DNA of 64,000 nucleotides from Rotaria sp. Silwood1 (Eukaryota > Rotifera > Eurotatoria > Philodinida > Philodinidae). The translations under genes were made by a program, and so were the position numbers. Under the pieces are notes generated by a model that was not told where the DNA came from, did no database searches, and saw nothing but the letters and a program-made list of their open reading frames with translations. Shown piece by piece: positions 21,549-35,000 of the stretch. Each line of letters begins with the position of its first letter. Positions within the stretch are counted from its first letter, which is position 1. The stretch spans positions 319,698 to 383,697 of the forward strand of contig CAJNOP010000079.1 of the NCBI GenBank assembly GCA_905250075.1, read 5' to 3'.

Positions 21549-24165
21549 ATGACAAATAATATAAGTCGTTGTCCACATGTTGCTACTATTGGATCTATTT
21601 CAAGAGAAGATTATTTAAATGCTACACAAGTTTGTGTTTCTTTTTTTAAATAAAATCGAATATAATATTGAATATAATTTAGTATGAAAAATGTGAAAAA
21701 TGTGATTGTATTGGTCCTCATTTATGGTTATGTTTAAGAGAAGGTTGTTTATTTGTTGGTTGTGGATCAGGAAAAGAAAAAAATGATCATAGTACAGATC
21801 ATGAAAAAGAAAAAGCACATCCACTTCAATTTAATTTAACAACAAAACGTATTTGGTGTTATGTTTGTAATCAAGAAGTTCGTTTAAATAATGATCCACC
21901 ATTTGAGTAAATTTTATTTAAAACAGAACATAAAAAAAACAATGAAAGTTTATTGTTTTTATTTTAATTAGATTATCATTTGTTGATCGTTCAATATTAC
22001 AATCAAAATCTCCTAAATTAATAAATAATGTTAATCAATCAATAAATAATTCCGTCCAAGTAAATGTTGTTAATTTAATTCGAGATAATTCTTTAAATCA
22101 ATCAATTATTCGTCGAAATCAATATGAAAAATGTTTTGAACCAACACTTTTTGAACTTGAACATTCAGATACAACAGATTTTACTCGAGGTTTACTATTT
22201 ATTTATTAAAGAAAAAAACAAAACAAAAAAAACGACCGATTTTGTTGTCTTTTTTTTTTAAATCTAGGTATATCAGGTTTATATAATTTAGGTAATACAT
22301 GTTATATGAATTCAGCTTTACAAGCACTTTCGAATTGGTAAAATAAAGATAAATATTTTTTTTTCTTCTTTATTTATTTATTTTCTATAAATATATTCTT
22401 AATAATAATGTAAAGTGTTCCATTAACAAGTTATTTTCTTGATTGTATTCCATTTATTGTAACAAATTCAAATCGTCGTTCGAATGGAGATTTATCAAAT
22501 ATAAAAGCAAATGGAAGATTAGTTACAGCTTATTTGAAATTTATTCAATCAATGTGGATAAAACCTCTTCATGGACGACAAAGGTTTGGTTTTTGTTTTT
22601 TCTTCTTCTTTCGAAAACTTTATTTTTCAATGAGAACTTTTTTTTGTTATTTTAGTCATGTTATTAATCCAAGTTGTATAGCAGCAGAAATTCGTTCAAT
22701 TAATCCATCATTTCGTTCTTATACTCAACAAGTAAATATATATGAGAAAAAAAAAACAAACATTTAATTATTAATATCATATTTATTTATTTATTTAAAA
22801 AACTACAAAGGATGTTCAAGAATTTCTTCGATGTTTTATGGATGAATTACATTCAGAAATGCGCACTGTTCAATCTTATTCAGATGATAAACATCGAAGT
22901 GAAAGCAGTAGTACAGATAATAGTGATATATCTATTATTACACCTAAGTATGTTACAGTTTTTATTATTATTTCTTACATATTCAAATAATCGAATATCG
23001 AACTTATTTTATATCAGAGACTTTTCTTTTTTTTTAAATAAACATTTTTACGAAACTATTTTAGTTACATTCATTAAGAGTTAGACCAAGAGAAAACAAA
23101 AAAAAAAGGTTTTCTCAGCTTAAATTAAATCTTATTGATATATGTTTAATTATTTGAAATAGAATATAGATGATTATTTTAAAAATATTTGTTGAGTAAA
23201 GTTAACAAAAGATGACTTATTTCAACAATTAAAATCTATGTTTTAAATAGATAGTCGAATAGTTCTCTAAATATAATTAATAGAATGAAAAGAGAATCTG
23301 GAGTTTGTTCGAAATTGATTTTATCTTATTCAAGTTAAAATCTTTATTTTGACAATACTTCGATATAAGATTTTTTTTTAATAATATTTATCATTTCGAT
23401 TCGAGTCTGATAACAATTAATTGACTAAATCAATATTTCAAATTAGTTTTTTCTTCATTTGTCAATATTAAAAAGAAAAAACACAAAATAATAATATCAA
23501 AGAAAAAACAAAAATTGTTTTTTTTTTTTTTTGATCAAGAAATTCAAATATTTGATCATTTTTAGAATTATTTTGTTGATTTTTATTTCGATATTCAATA
23601 AAAAAAAATCTTTCCATGAAAATCAATCTTAGAAAATAAATAAGTTTAATTATGTTAAGAATGTTTTCGAACATTTATACTTTTTTTTTGAATAATTAAC
23701 TAACTAAATAAATGTTAATATAGTTTAAATGGTGAATCTGAATATGAAACATGTTATTCTGGTATTCAATCAAGTAGTGATGATAATAGTAATGATGATG
23801 AAATAAAAAGTAAATATTTATCAATAAATGAAATAAATGAATATTCAAAAAATAAAAAAAAAAATTATCGAGAAAAAATTCAATCATTAAGTCGTACAGA
23901 TTCTGGTGTTTCACTTAATAGAAATAATAAACAAACAGAACAAATTAATTTATTTGATAAAAATCATAAAAAAAAAGATATATCATTTAATAATAAATCA
24001 AAAACAATAGTAAATAATTCAATAATATCATCTATATTTGATGGAAAAATTCAAAGTCAAATTGAATGTTTAACATGTTATCGTCGGTCATCAACAATTG
24101 AAACATTTCAAGATCTATCATTACCTATTCCATCAAGAGAACAACTTGAAGTAAATATTTGTTTT

Positions 24166-24201
<36 letters not shown>

Positions 24202-27200
24202 TAAATAGAAATATCATTCAATACAATATGGAAATGATGATCAATTATTATCAACAAATCAACAAATATTTGATCAAAATAAAAATGATTCTTGGGTTTC
24301 ATGGTTTTATTCTTTATTTAAAAAGTTTGTTTTATTTAATAATAGATGATAGTTTGTTTTTTTCTTTCGTTAAATATAATTGTTAATTAGTTTATGGACA
24401 TTAAATATTTGGGGTCCACCATTAACATTACAAGATTGCCTTCAAGCTTTTTTTCAAGCTGATGAACTTACTGGTGATAATATGTATAGTTGCGAAAAAT
24501 GTCGAAAGTATTTATTATTTATATATACAAACAATTATTTTTCTTAAATTATATTTGAAAATTTTTCTTCATCTTTAATTAGATTGAGAAATGGAATGAA
24601 ATATTGTAAAGTTGTCGAATTACCTGAAGTAAGTTTCTTTTTATCTATTATTTCGATCAAAATAAATAAATAAATATAACAATTATTTTATATAATTATA
24701 CTTTTTTTTCTTAACATTAGTTTTTTATAAATATTCAATTATTAATTAAGATTATATTCAGAAAAAATAAAAAACACTAACAAATCTATATTATAAATAC
24801 GAGAGATTTTCATATGAAAATTTATAAAAAGTCTCATTTAACTAAATAATATTAATATTATATATCGATATTGATAATATATAAATATAATATTACTATT
24901 GGTTTTTTAATTTAATCAAAATTAAATAAAAATATCCTTCTGATTTACTTTTTTTTAATTAAAAAATTATTTTTGTTTAATCAAATCGATAATTAATTGT
25001 TAATAGAATCTAAAACATAGTCTAAAAAGACAAATATATTTCCTATAGAGAATAGAGAATGATTATATTATCATAGATATGAAGAATTCTATAAAAACAA
25101 TTCCGTAAAATAAATTTATTTAAGGTTTAACTTTAAATATTCAATTGATTTCATAAAACAAAACAAAAAAAAATCATTTCTTTCTAATAAATAATTTTTA
25201 AGAAAAATAGTTGATTTATAAGGTATTTCATATATTAACAAATCAAGGTCAAACATTTAAAATCTTATAACGATAATTAAATTGATTTATTTATAGAAAA
25301 TTGAAAGGTAAAATAGTTTGGTAGATTATTTTTCTTGGTATTATTTATAATAAGAGTAAATATTGAGTAAAACAAATAAAGGTTAATATATTATTCAGAT
25401 TATTAAATATTCTATACTCTTGTTAATATTAACAATTCAATGAAGTAATGTAACTGTTGAATTTATTTTAATTATTGTGTTAAGAAATGAAAAAGAAAAG
25501 TTCTAATTTCGTCATCGTTATATATTCATTTAATTAGTATAAATATATTATCTTTATTCAGTCAAAACTAACTTTAAAATCAATATTTATATTATATTGA
25601 TTAAATATGACAAGAATATTTATTATTAAAATACATAAATGAATTTTTTATTTATATTTCATATTGATAATAAATAAAATAGCCAAAAAAAAATATGATT
25701 TTATGTTACTTTAAGGTATTATGCATACATTTAAAACGTTTTCGTCATGATTCAATGATATATACAAAAATTGGAAGTTATGTTTCATTTCCTCTAGTCG
25801 ATCTTGATATGAGACCATTTATTCATAAAGGTTTATCTTCATTTGTTTATTAATTTAATATAAATAAATAACAATCGGTTTTTTTATTCTTCTGATAGAT
25901 TGTCGAAGTGAAGTTCATTTATATGATTTATTTTCATTAATTGTTCATTATGGTCGAGCTGGTAGTGGTCATTATATAACATATTCATTAAATGGTATTA
26001 ATCAACAATGGTATGAATATGATGATGAAAATGTTAGACAAGTTGATACAGCAACTGTTCAAAATGCCGAAGCATATGTTCTTTTTTATAGGTTTTTAGT
26101 TTTTTTGTTCTATATATAAATATATAAATAATATTATTTTAGAAAAAAAGAATCAAATATAAGTGAAACATATGAAACAATTCGTCATTTACTATCAAGA
26201 GATCAAGTATTGTTTTAATAAATATTTTTTAAATAATAAATAAAATTTTGTCGTTTAATTAAATCTAAAGGATTATCTATTACCATTTTATATATCTCGT
26301 TCATGGATAAATAGATTTTTTTATTTTGCTGAACCAGGACCAATAACAAATAATGATTTTTTATGTAAACATGGAGGTTTGATTATGGATTTTGTTTTTT
26401 TTTCTTCTTTTACTAATAATCTATTTTTAAAATAAAAAGGTGTTTTACCAGATTATTGGAGTGTTATTAATGATCTTGTTTGTCCAGTACCTGAAACTGT
26501 TTGGCAATATTTATCTGAAAAGTAAATTAAAATGAATAATAATAAAAAAAAACAAAATGTTATGTTTTTATAAATAAGATATGGTGGATGTCCAGTATGT
26601 AATATATTATATCCATGTCGAAAATGTCAATTAGATGATGAAAATTTAAAATGTCGTCAACGTTTAGAAAAAAAAACATTTTTACAAGTAAGTCTATTAA
26701 TATTCACTAATTCTATCATAATTATATTCGGATTGATCATTTTTTTTATTTATATTGATTTATTTCTTTTCGATATATTTCAATATAATATGTTAAACCA
26801 ATAATAATAAATATAGATATTATTATTATTATTAGAAATATTCTAAGATTATTTCTTAGGATTCCAATTTGTTTATTATCATTTAGCTTCTATAATATAC
26901 CAAAAAAAAATTCTCATATATAGTAGTTGTATAATGGTGATGATTAGTCAATTCTAATAAGTGTCTATATATTGTTTCAAACTAAAATAATCAAAAATGG
27001 AGAATATATCTGTTTATAAATAGTAAGAGTTTTTGACCATTTTTGATTATTTTAGTTTGAAGCAATATATAGACACTTATTAGAATTGACCGATCATCAC
27101 CATAATATAAATACTATAAATGATAATTCTTTTTTGATATATTATAGACGCTAGATGATAATAAACAAAGTTAGATTCTTCGATCAGACTGATCACCTCC

Positions 27201-29010
27201 ATATATATGATGATAAAATGTTTGATGATAAAAATTGTTCGTAGTAAATATAGTTTAAAAGAAAAAAAAAAAAGGTAACCTGTTATTGATTGATTATTTA
27301 AAAATTTTTGAATAAAGGTTACATTTTTGAATCCACATGAATATTTATGTTTGTGAAGTTTGTTAGTTAAATAATTTATTACTTTTCCATATTGATACAA
27401 AAATGGAAATTTTGGCAAGATCTTCACTACAATGATTTTTTTTTAAAAAAAACATTGATTATTAAAGAAAAAAATGTCATAATAATAATAATATAAATTC
27501 CAATAAAATGAATAAGATTTATTTAAATGATAATATTTGGTATTATTATAATTATATTGAATATAATTAAGATTAAATGAAATAAGTATATAAATATTAT
27601 TAATTGAATAATTAAGATATTCAATTGTAAATTTACTCGAATAATTTAACTAAACATAATAAAATGTAAAAATGATAAAAATCTTTTGTTTTTTGAATAA
27701 CGAATTTTATTTAATCTTATTGATGAACATAATTCTATTTGATAAAATATTTAATATAAATTATTTCTTGAATAAGATGTTAAACAATAAAATCTTAAAG
27801 ATTTTTTCTTTTTTTTTTTATTTCAATATAATATTAACATTTTTATAATCAACATTTATTTAAAGACTTTTTTTTTCTTTTTTATCTCTAACGCGCCTTT
27901 CGTTTTTGCTTGTTTTTGTTTTCCTAATTAACCTATGACAAAAATAAAAAAAAAGACATTCAGTTTTATTCAGAAAATTTTATATCATTGGATATGATTT
28001 TCTTTAATGTTTTATTCAGATAAAATAAAACATTGAAAATAATTCAACACATTTGACTTTTTTTTTTGTTTTAATGGAAAATCTTTAAAAACTAATTCAA
28101 CCAATATAATTTATTCGAATTTGTTTTTTTTTTCAACATTTCGAATAAAATTTAAGTTTAAAAAAAAACTGAAGCAAAACTATTTTGTTTTTTAATCGAA
28201 TAACAAACTCTAGAATGAAAGTTATTTTGTTTAATTTAATAAATAAAAACTATCAAATATTCTCAAGAAAAAAAGATAAAGATTATCTTTCAGATGAGAT
28301 TAATTCTTTATTGAAAATAATATCTTTATATTTGCTTTTTTGTGTCTTCATTGAATAAATCAAAGCAAATTTTCTTTTCTTTTTTTCTGTAAGAACATTT
28401 TTCATATATTAACTTATTTAAATAAGAAAAAATCTTATCTAATAAATAGATCTATAAATGATATGTGGATGTTATTTAATCAAAGAGAGTATTTCGACAT
28501 TGATTATAATGATGAAATGATTCTCTTATGATACAAATTAAACAAAATAACAAATATATTATTTTATTTTTAGTTAAAAAGATCTGAAAAAGATACAGAT
28601 GCTATTTATGCTCTTAGTCCAAATTGGTATCGAGATTGGGAAAATTTTGTTTGTGAAAAATCATCTGGTAAATATTTATTTTAGAAAATAAAAAAAAATA
28701 AAAAATAAAATTCAAATAGAACCTCCAGGTCCAATATCAAATGCAGCTATTTCAACAACTAAAAATGGTGTTACTCGTTTAATTAGACGTGGTTAATTAT
28801 TTTTATTAATTATAATAATAATATTTGTGTGTTTTGTTTTATTAAGATTGTAACTATTTTCAAGTAAATGAATCAATATGGAATTTCTTATATTCAATAT
28901 ATGGTGGTGGACCTGAATTAATTATTCGATCCAATTCTATATTGAATTCAAATTCAATTCTAGACGATCAAATATCTTCGACTAGTAGACCTGCAGTGAC
29001 TTTTGTTTAG
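21549..29010 (+). CDS. Ubiquitin carboxyl-terminal hydrolase, USP20/USP33 type
   Basis: Twenty exons: 21549-21629, 21683-21906, 21972-22189, 22268-22337, 22416-22583, 22656-22731, 22811-22947, 23724-24150, 24209-24324, 24391-24507, 24583-24628, 25716-25830, 25899-26091, 26143-26206, 26271-26376, 26440-26521, 26579-26687, 28574-28667, 28720-28791, 28847-29010. All introns are GT-AG and phases agree, giving 892 aa, close to vertebrate USP20/33. An N-terminal UBP zinc finger ([10 protein letters not shown], then [15 protein letters not shown]) precedes the catalytic Cys box ([13 protein letters not shown], Cys186) and His box ([13 protein letters not shown], His623). Two C-terminal DUSP domains follow ([14 protein letters not shown] region and [18 protein letters not shown]). 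It removes ubiquitin from cytoplasmic substrates. An ordinary, apparently intact host gene; two introns exceed 1 kb. Confidence 0.93.
26857..27168. repeat. Long hairpin inside USP intron 17
   Basis: About 26857-26995 and 27037-27168 are near-complementary. The best-matching core is AATTCTAATAAGTGTCTATA (about 26952) with TATAGACACTTATTAGAATT (about 27067), and the spacer is about 45 bp. It looks like a small palindromic element or MITE remnant within the 1.9 kb intron 26688-28573. Confidence 0.75.
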
Positions 29011-30338
29011 AAAAAAAAAATTTCTTTCTTTCTTTCTTTCTTTCTTTCATTTTTTTCGTTGTTGTCGTCTTATGTCCGATAAATGTTTGTGTTTATTTAT
29101 TTCATTTGCTCTCTTTCTTACTTGCAATTAAACAATTTTCTTTCATGTACTCAAAAAAAAATCAAGAAAAAAAAGAAAGAGAAGAAGAAAAAAGACTTGA
29201 AAAGAATTGCACAAAAATGTCAATCTCAGTAGTGAAAAAAAAAGAAATATCTATTGATTATTTACTTTTTCAAATTTTTATTCGTTATTTCGTTTCAGTC
29301 TTTTTGCAGATTTAATTTTTTTTGTTTTTTTTTTTATAATTTAAATAAATCTCATTGCATGTTTCAACTCTTAACAAAGTAAGTCAACATTAGTTTTTAT
29401 CAGAATATTCTTTTTTCTTGATCTCTATGAGATTTTCGAAGAAAACTATTCTTTATATCAAATTTAAATCAACGTTCTTCTAACTAATCGCTAATTAAAG
29501 ATCTTAATAGTTACGATTAAACATGATCAATAAAAAACGTTTAGAATTAATTTCGAACATTAAACAAGCTTCAATGAAATTAAAATCGCTTTAATATGTT
29601 TATCATTATTGAAAATAAAATCATTTGTTTCTCAGATAAATAACTATATTAACAATAAGATTTTTATTTTGCATAACTCTATAATATGAAAAAGAGAAAA
29701 GAATAATCGGATTAAGTTCGAACTTTGGCTAATAATTAATATAAATCTTAAGAAATACATCGATATAAATAAGAAATTTTATTAAAATCCTTCATAAATA
29801 TAATTAATATCTATAATAGGATTATATTATTGGAAAATAAATATTTATTATAAAAATAGAAATTTAACAGATGATGTATTTTGTATTTGTATAATCAAAC
29901 TAAATAAGAGATGTCAGTTCAACATATTAATATTAAAGAAGCTAAGATAACAAGTTTTTCTGTTTATAGAAATTGAAAAGACATAATATTTATTTAATTC
30001 TATCAATGAAAACAATAAGTAAAACTAACTAAATTCTAGTTTAATTAAATTAATAAATAATTATCTTCTTATTCTACAATGAATGTTAACTGATTAATCA
30101 TTTATGAAAATAGAAAAATCATCTTAACTAATCAATATTTTTAAAGTTGAATTGTTTCGAACAGTAAATAGATTAAAAATGAATTTAGTCTTAAAAACAG
30201 TTCGAAAAAGTAAATTTTAAGTATAAATCTATATGATCGTATCTTAAATATTCTATGCGAAAGTTTTATATTAATCTAATTAAATTATTTTATAATGAAA
30301 AAAAGTTTCTTAAATATTTATTTAGTTAAAAAAGAAAA
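29011..30338. other. Intergenic, no gene seen
   Basis: Very AT-rich spacer between the USP and GT31 genes. It contains a (TTTC)n tract at about 29021-29047. No conserved coding or RNA gene was recognised. Confidence 0.5.
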
Positions 30339-31885
30339 ATGTCTCAATCAAAAAAATTTGTAAATCGTTCATATTATATTGAAAATGTTTTGTTAAATAA
30401 ATTGTTTGATCGATGTCGATATCGATATAATATATCATTATATATGAAATTTATTATTTGTATATTAATATTATATTATTTAAATATGTTATTTGGATTT
30501 AATAATAATATATGGTATGAAAAATCATTTGAAAATGAATATCATTTAAGAATGAAACATATTGATGTAACAAAAATTGAAGAAAATGTTGAACAAGTTT
30601 TAGGTTTACCAAATAATATTCTTCCAAATAAATTTATAATAAAAAATAAATATTTATGTGGTCGTTCAATTGATCCTGAAACATTAATTCATCCACATTT
30701 ACTTATATTAGTTAAATCAAATATAGAAAATTTTAAACAACGACAAGCTATTAGAATGACATGGGCAATAAAACAAATTTTATTAAATAAAAATATTCAA
30801 TTAGCATTTGTTTTAGGTAAATCAATATTCACTTTTTTTTTATTTTATTTTAATAAAATATTTCAAATTAGATTTAAAAAAACTCTTCTAAATTCGTAAG
30901 TTTTATTAAATATGCTTTTTCCTATAAAATTCACTTCGATTATTTTGATTAATAATGCATGTTATATCACATATTATTATATTTTATTTTATTTTATTTT
31001 TATCTTTAATATAGTTAGTCATTTATATATATTGTTTAATTAAGGAAGGAAATATTGTAAAATTTTAATTATAGGTAGAAATGTCGATAATACAAGTATT
31101 GAAGATGAATCAAATAAATATGGAGATATAATTCAAATAGATAATATTGATTATTATTATTATAGTTCATGTAAGTTTTTAAATATAATTTAATTAGAAT
31201 AAAACAAAAAATGTTCTTATTAATATATAATAAAGATAAAATGATAATGATGCTTCGTTGGATAAGTGATTATTGTACATCAAAATCTGTTCGTTCACCT
31301 CATATAGATCTTCGAAAATATGTTTTTATTATAAATGATAATTATTATGTTGATATAGATAAATTATTAATATATATATATTATATAGATGAAGATAAAG
31401 AAATGACAACATATGAAAGACGAACATTTATAACAGGTGAATTAATTGAAAAATCTCGTCCTCGAAGATTTATAAATGATCGTTGGCATATGTCAATAAC
31501 TGATTATCCATATGATATTTATCCTCCATATATATCAACTGAATGTTTTTTAATGACACGTTATAATGCACGTTTATATTATATTGCATCGAAATATACT
31601 CGTCTTTTTTATTTTGATTATATTTATATGGGACTTTTATCTTATTCAATGTCAATTAATTTAATTAAAAATAATCAACTTTTTTCAACATCTTCATCAT
31701 CAAATCATTTTTTAAATAATCATCAATATGGATTTTTATCAAAATTGAAATTATTCTTTAACAATAATAATAATATTAATTCAACAAATAAATCAATTTG
31801 TATTCGAGTATATCATCCTCAAAAATTAATTGACATTTGGAATAATATTCATCAAACAAATATTTCTTTTTCATTTGAGTTATAA
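30339..31885 (+). CDS. GT31 family beta-1,3-glycosyltransferase
   Basis: Three exons, 30339-30816, 31075-31170 and 31236-31885, give 407 aa in a consistent frame. The N-terminal cytoplasmic tail is followed by a signal-anchor helix (residues about 32-50, MKFIICILILYYLNMLFGF), as in Golgi type II enzymes. Family landmarks: LLILVKSNIENFKQRQAIRMTW (the start-of-domain motif), GDIIQIDNIDYYYYSS followed by MMLRWISDYC, and KYVFIINDNYYVD. The last is where the DxD metal motif lies; here it reads N-D-N instead of the usual DDD. A further segment (YPPYISTECFLMTRYNARLYY) matches the acceptor-side region. It probably adds galactose or GlcNAc in beta-1,3 linkage to glycans. The altered DxD leaves activity uncertain. 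The third exon was chosen to start at 31236 because it restores frame and the family motif. Confidence 0.8.
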
Positions 31886-32052
31886 TTTTTGTTTTTTTTT
31901 CTCATAAATATGATAACAATAAATATCCATATATATATTTAACTTTAAAGATAAATTATATTTAAGATAATGATAACAATATTTATCTTTAACACACAAC
32001 AATAACGACTGGCTAGTTTACACTTATTTTATATATTAATCAAATAAATAAG

Positions 32053-35000
32053 ATGAAAAATAATTATTTTCTTTGTGGAGTTATTGAAGGTATGTTCAAT
32101 AATAACGAATTTTAGATTTTATTTAAATAATAATATAAATAACGACTCAAACATTAATTAAATAGATTACGATTAGAAACGATATTATCAATTATTTTTA
32201 TTTTGTTTGACAAGACATTTTTAGAAAACAAAAATCGATTGTTAACCCACGTTTTTTTTTGTTTTGTTTTTAAATCCTATATTTCTGTTTTTTAAAATAA
32301 TTAACAATAGATATTTATGTTATTTTTATAATCAAGATTTTATTTTAAATACAATTGAAATATTCAAAACAGTTTGAAAATAATTTCATCCAAATAACTA
32401 CACTGAACTAAACTATCGAAATTATCATTTATTAATCAAAATAAATTGATTATACTACTCAATTAAATAATTAATAAGTTAATCTTTTTCTTTTTGCTTA
32501 GAACTCAAATTTTTTTCTCTAAACTTTCCAATTCAACACAACTTTTTTAACATTCTTAACTTAACATGAAAAACATTTTTCCTAAATTGTTCAGTTATGT
32601 AGAAGTCGTTAATTCGTTTCAACTATTTGAATAATAGTATCTTCAGAATGTCCGTATTTTCCTGGTATCTACATCAGTACGATGTAATGTACGATTGTAG
32701 GCGTTGGTGTCCATCCTTAGTGATCACACGCACTTGTCAGTGCTTGTAGTATCAGAAAATGCTATATTCGGAGGACAGATTACTGACAAGAGTATCTTCA
32801 GTAATGCAATGATTTGTATTGAAATAGTTGAATAGTTTAAAGAACTATTCAAATTAGACATATATACAATTTTAGGTTATTATGGTCGTCCATGGTCATT
32901 TAATCAACGAATATCACTTTTTGAATAGTTTGTATTTAATATAAATAAAGAACAAAAAAACAAAATATTTTAATTAATATATTTAAATAGTTGTTTAAGA
33001 TTTGGTTTAAATACATATGTATATGCACCAAAAGATGATGCAAAACATCGATCTCATTGGAGAGATTTATATAGTGATGAAGAATCAAATGAATTATCTC
33101 AATTAATTAATGCAGCTAAACAAATTGGAATTAATTTAATATATGCATTATCACCTGGTATTGATATAACATATTCATCTGATAAAGATTTACAATCACT
33201 TAAACAAAAATTTCAACAAGTTTTTACATATATTTATTTATTTTTATCGAAATAAATAATATTTATTATTTATAGTTATCTAGTATTGGATGTGAAAATT
33301 GGGCATTATTATTTGATGATATTGAAAGTGATATGTCTGAAGAAGATAAAAAATTATATCCATCATTTGCTCATGCTCATGTTGATATAACAAATAAATT
33401 ATATTATTATCTTAATAAACCAAATATATTTATTTTTTGTCCAACAGGTTAATTTATCATAAATAAATAAAAAACAATAAATAAAATAATTATTTAATAA
33501 ATTAATTATTAGTTTATTGTAGTCGAATGGCAAAACCATCTATTGATAAATCTTCCTATTTAAAAACAATTGGTGATGGTCTACATAATGATATTGACAT
33601 TTTTTGGACGGGTAATTATTATTTATTCAATTATACTTTTTGTGTACTCAAAAAGTGAGTACACTACTAAAATCGGTCAGTGTGTCCGGCCGTCCGGCCG
33701 TCCGTCCGTCCGTTTATTCGATAACTCTTCACAATTACATTCGATTGAGCTGAAATTTTGTGCACAGCTTAGTCTTGACAATATCTCGGTCGAGTTCGAA
33801 GATGAGAAGGATTCGTCAAGAAATGGCTGAGTTATCGAAAAAATTGTGATTTTTGACCAGACCATCCCTGAGGGGGGTACGGGGATTTTTGAAAAAAAAG
33901 TTTTTGCTCATAATTATTCACAAAACACATAAATCGACTCAGTTTTTAACGCTGATTCTGAATCTGATATTAGTTTTGAACCGAATCATAGTTTTGTGTA
34001 CTCAAAAAGTGAGTACATTATAGAATAGTCGGTGTGTCCGTCCGTCCGGTTGGCTGTTTACATGATAACTTTTGACAGCAGAGTCAGATTGCGATGAAAC
34101 TTTCTACACAGCTTAATCTTCACAATATCTCGGTCGAGTTCGAAGATGAGAAGGACCGGCCGAGCCGTTCCTGAGTTATTGCAAAAATACCCATTTTTCC
34201 CTACAGCTTTCTGTGGAAAAATGGACCCATCGTGACTTTCGTAAAAGACTTTTCCTATCATAGTCAATTAAAACCCCAACTATTATATACCATTCGATAG
34301 AGAATTTCAAGAACTACAAAATGATATATAAAACATAAAGAAACAAGAAGATTGACTTACCTATGACAAGGATAATTAAAGAGAACTAGGTTATATTTTG
34401 GTCCACGATCTAATGGATCCACAAATAGAGCTTTATCTTCCGGTCACACTGATGATACTTCGAGATTTTCAGATATGGAGAACTCGAATGTATACTGCAC
34501 TTCCATCGAAATACTATTAGTTGTGCAGTGACCAATAGAAATGAAGTTATAGGAAAAACGACTTTCTTAGGGTAAATCAAGGGAAAAAGTTCAGACTTGA
34601 GCTGTATTCGGTCCCATGTCCTATTGGTTTGGCAACGCGCAATAGAAATCAACATTTTAAATGGTAGATTTCACAGTATAATTTTGATATTCAGACAGTC
34701 TAGGATGATTGATTTGTATGATTCACTTTTTGAAGTACACATAACTCTCGGATTTAAATCCGAAGTTTCCGCATTTATTTTTTCTTACAATAGAATTACA
34801 CCTCGTCTTCTTCTTCTTCTTACGTTTTTCATTTTCATATTTGGTTTTAAATATTTAATTGACAAAAGAAATAACGTAGCATTGATACAATATATTATAT
34901 GTATTTGTCAATCGAACAAGGATACATTTTTAATTCTATAGGAATTTAATCAAAATTTTAAAACATTTAACTTAAATATTTGTCTCTGTTTTTAACTAAA

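Noticed and set aside
33570..33830. Open frame over the GTCCGTCC repeat in OGA intron 5
   Set aside because: It runs from an exon through a splice donor into a dispersed repeat and has no independent support.
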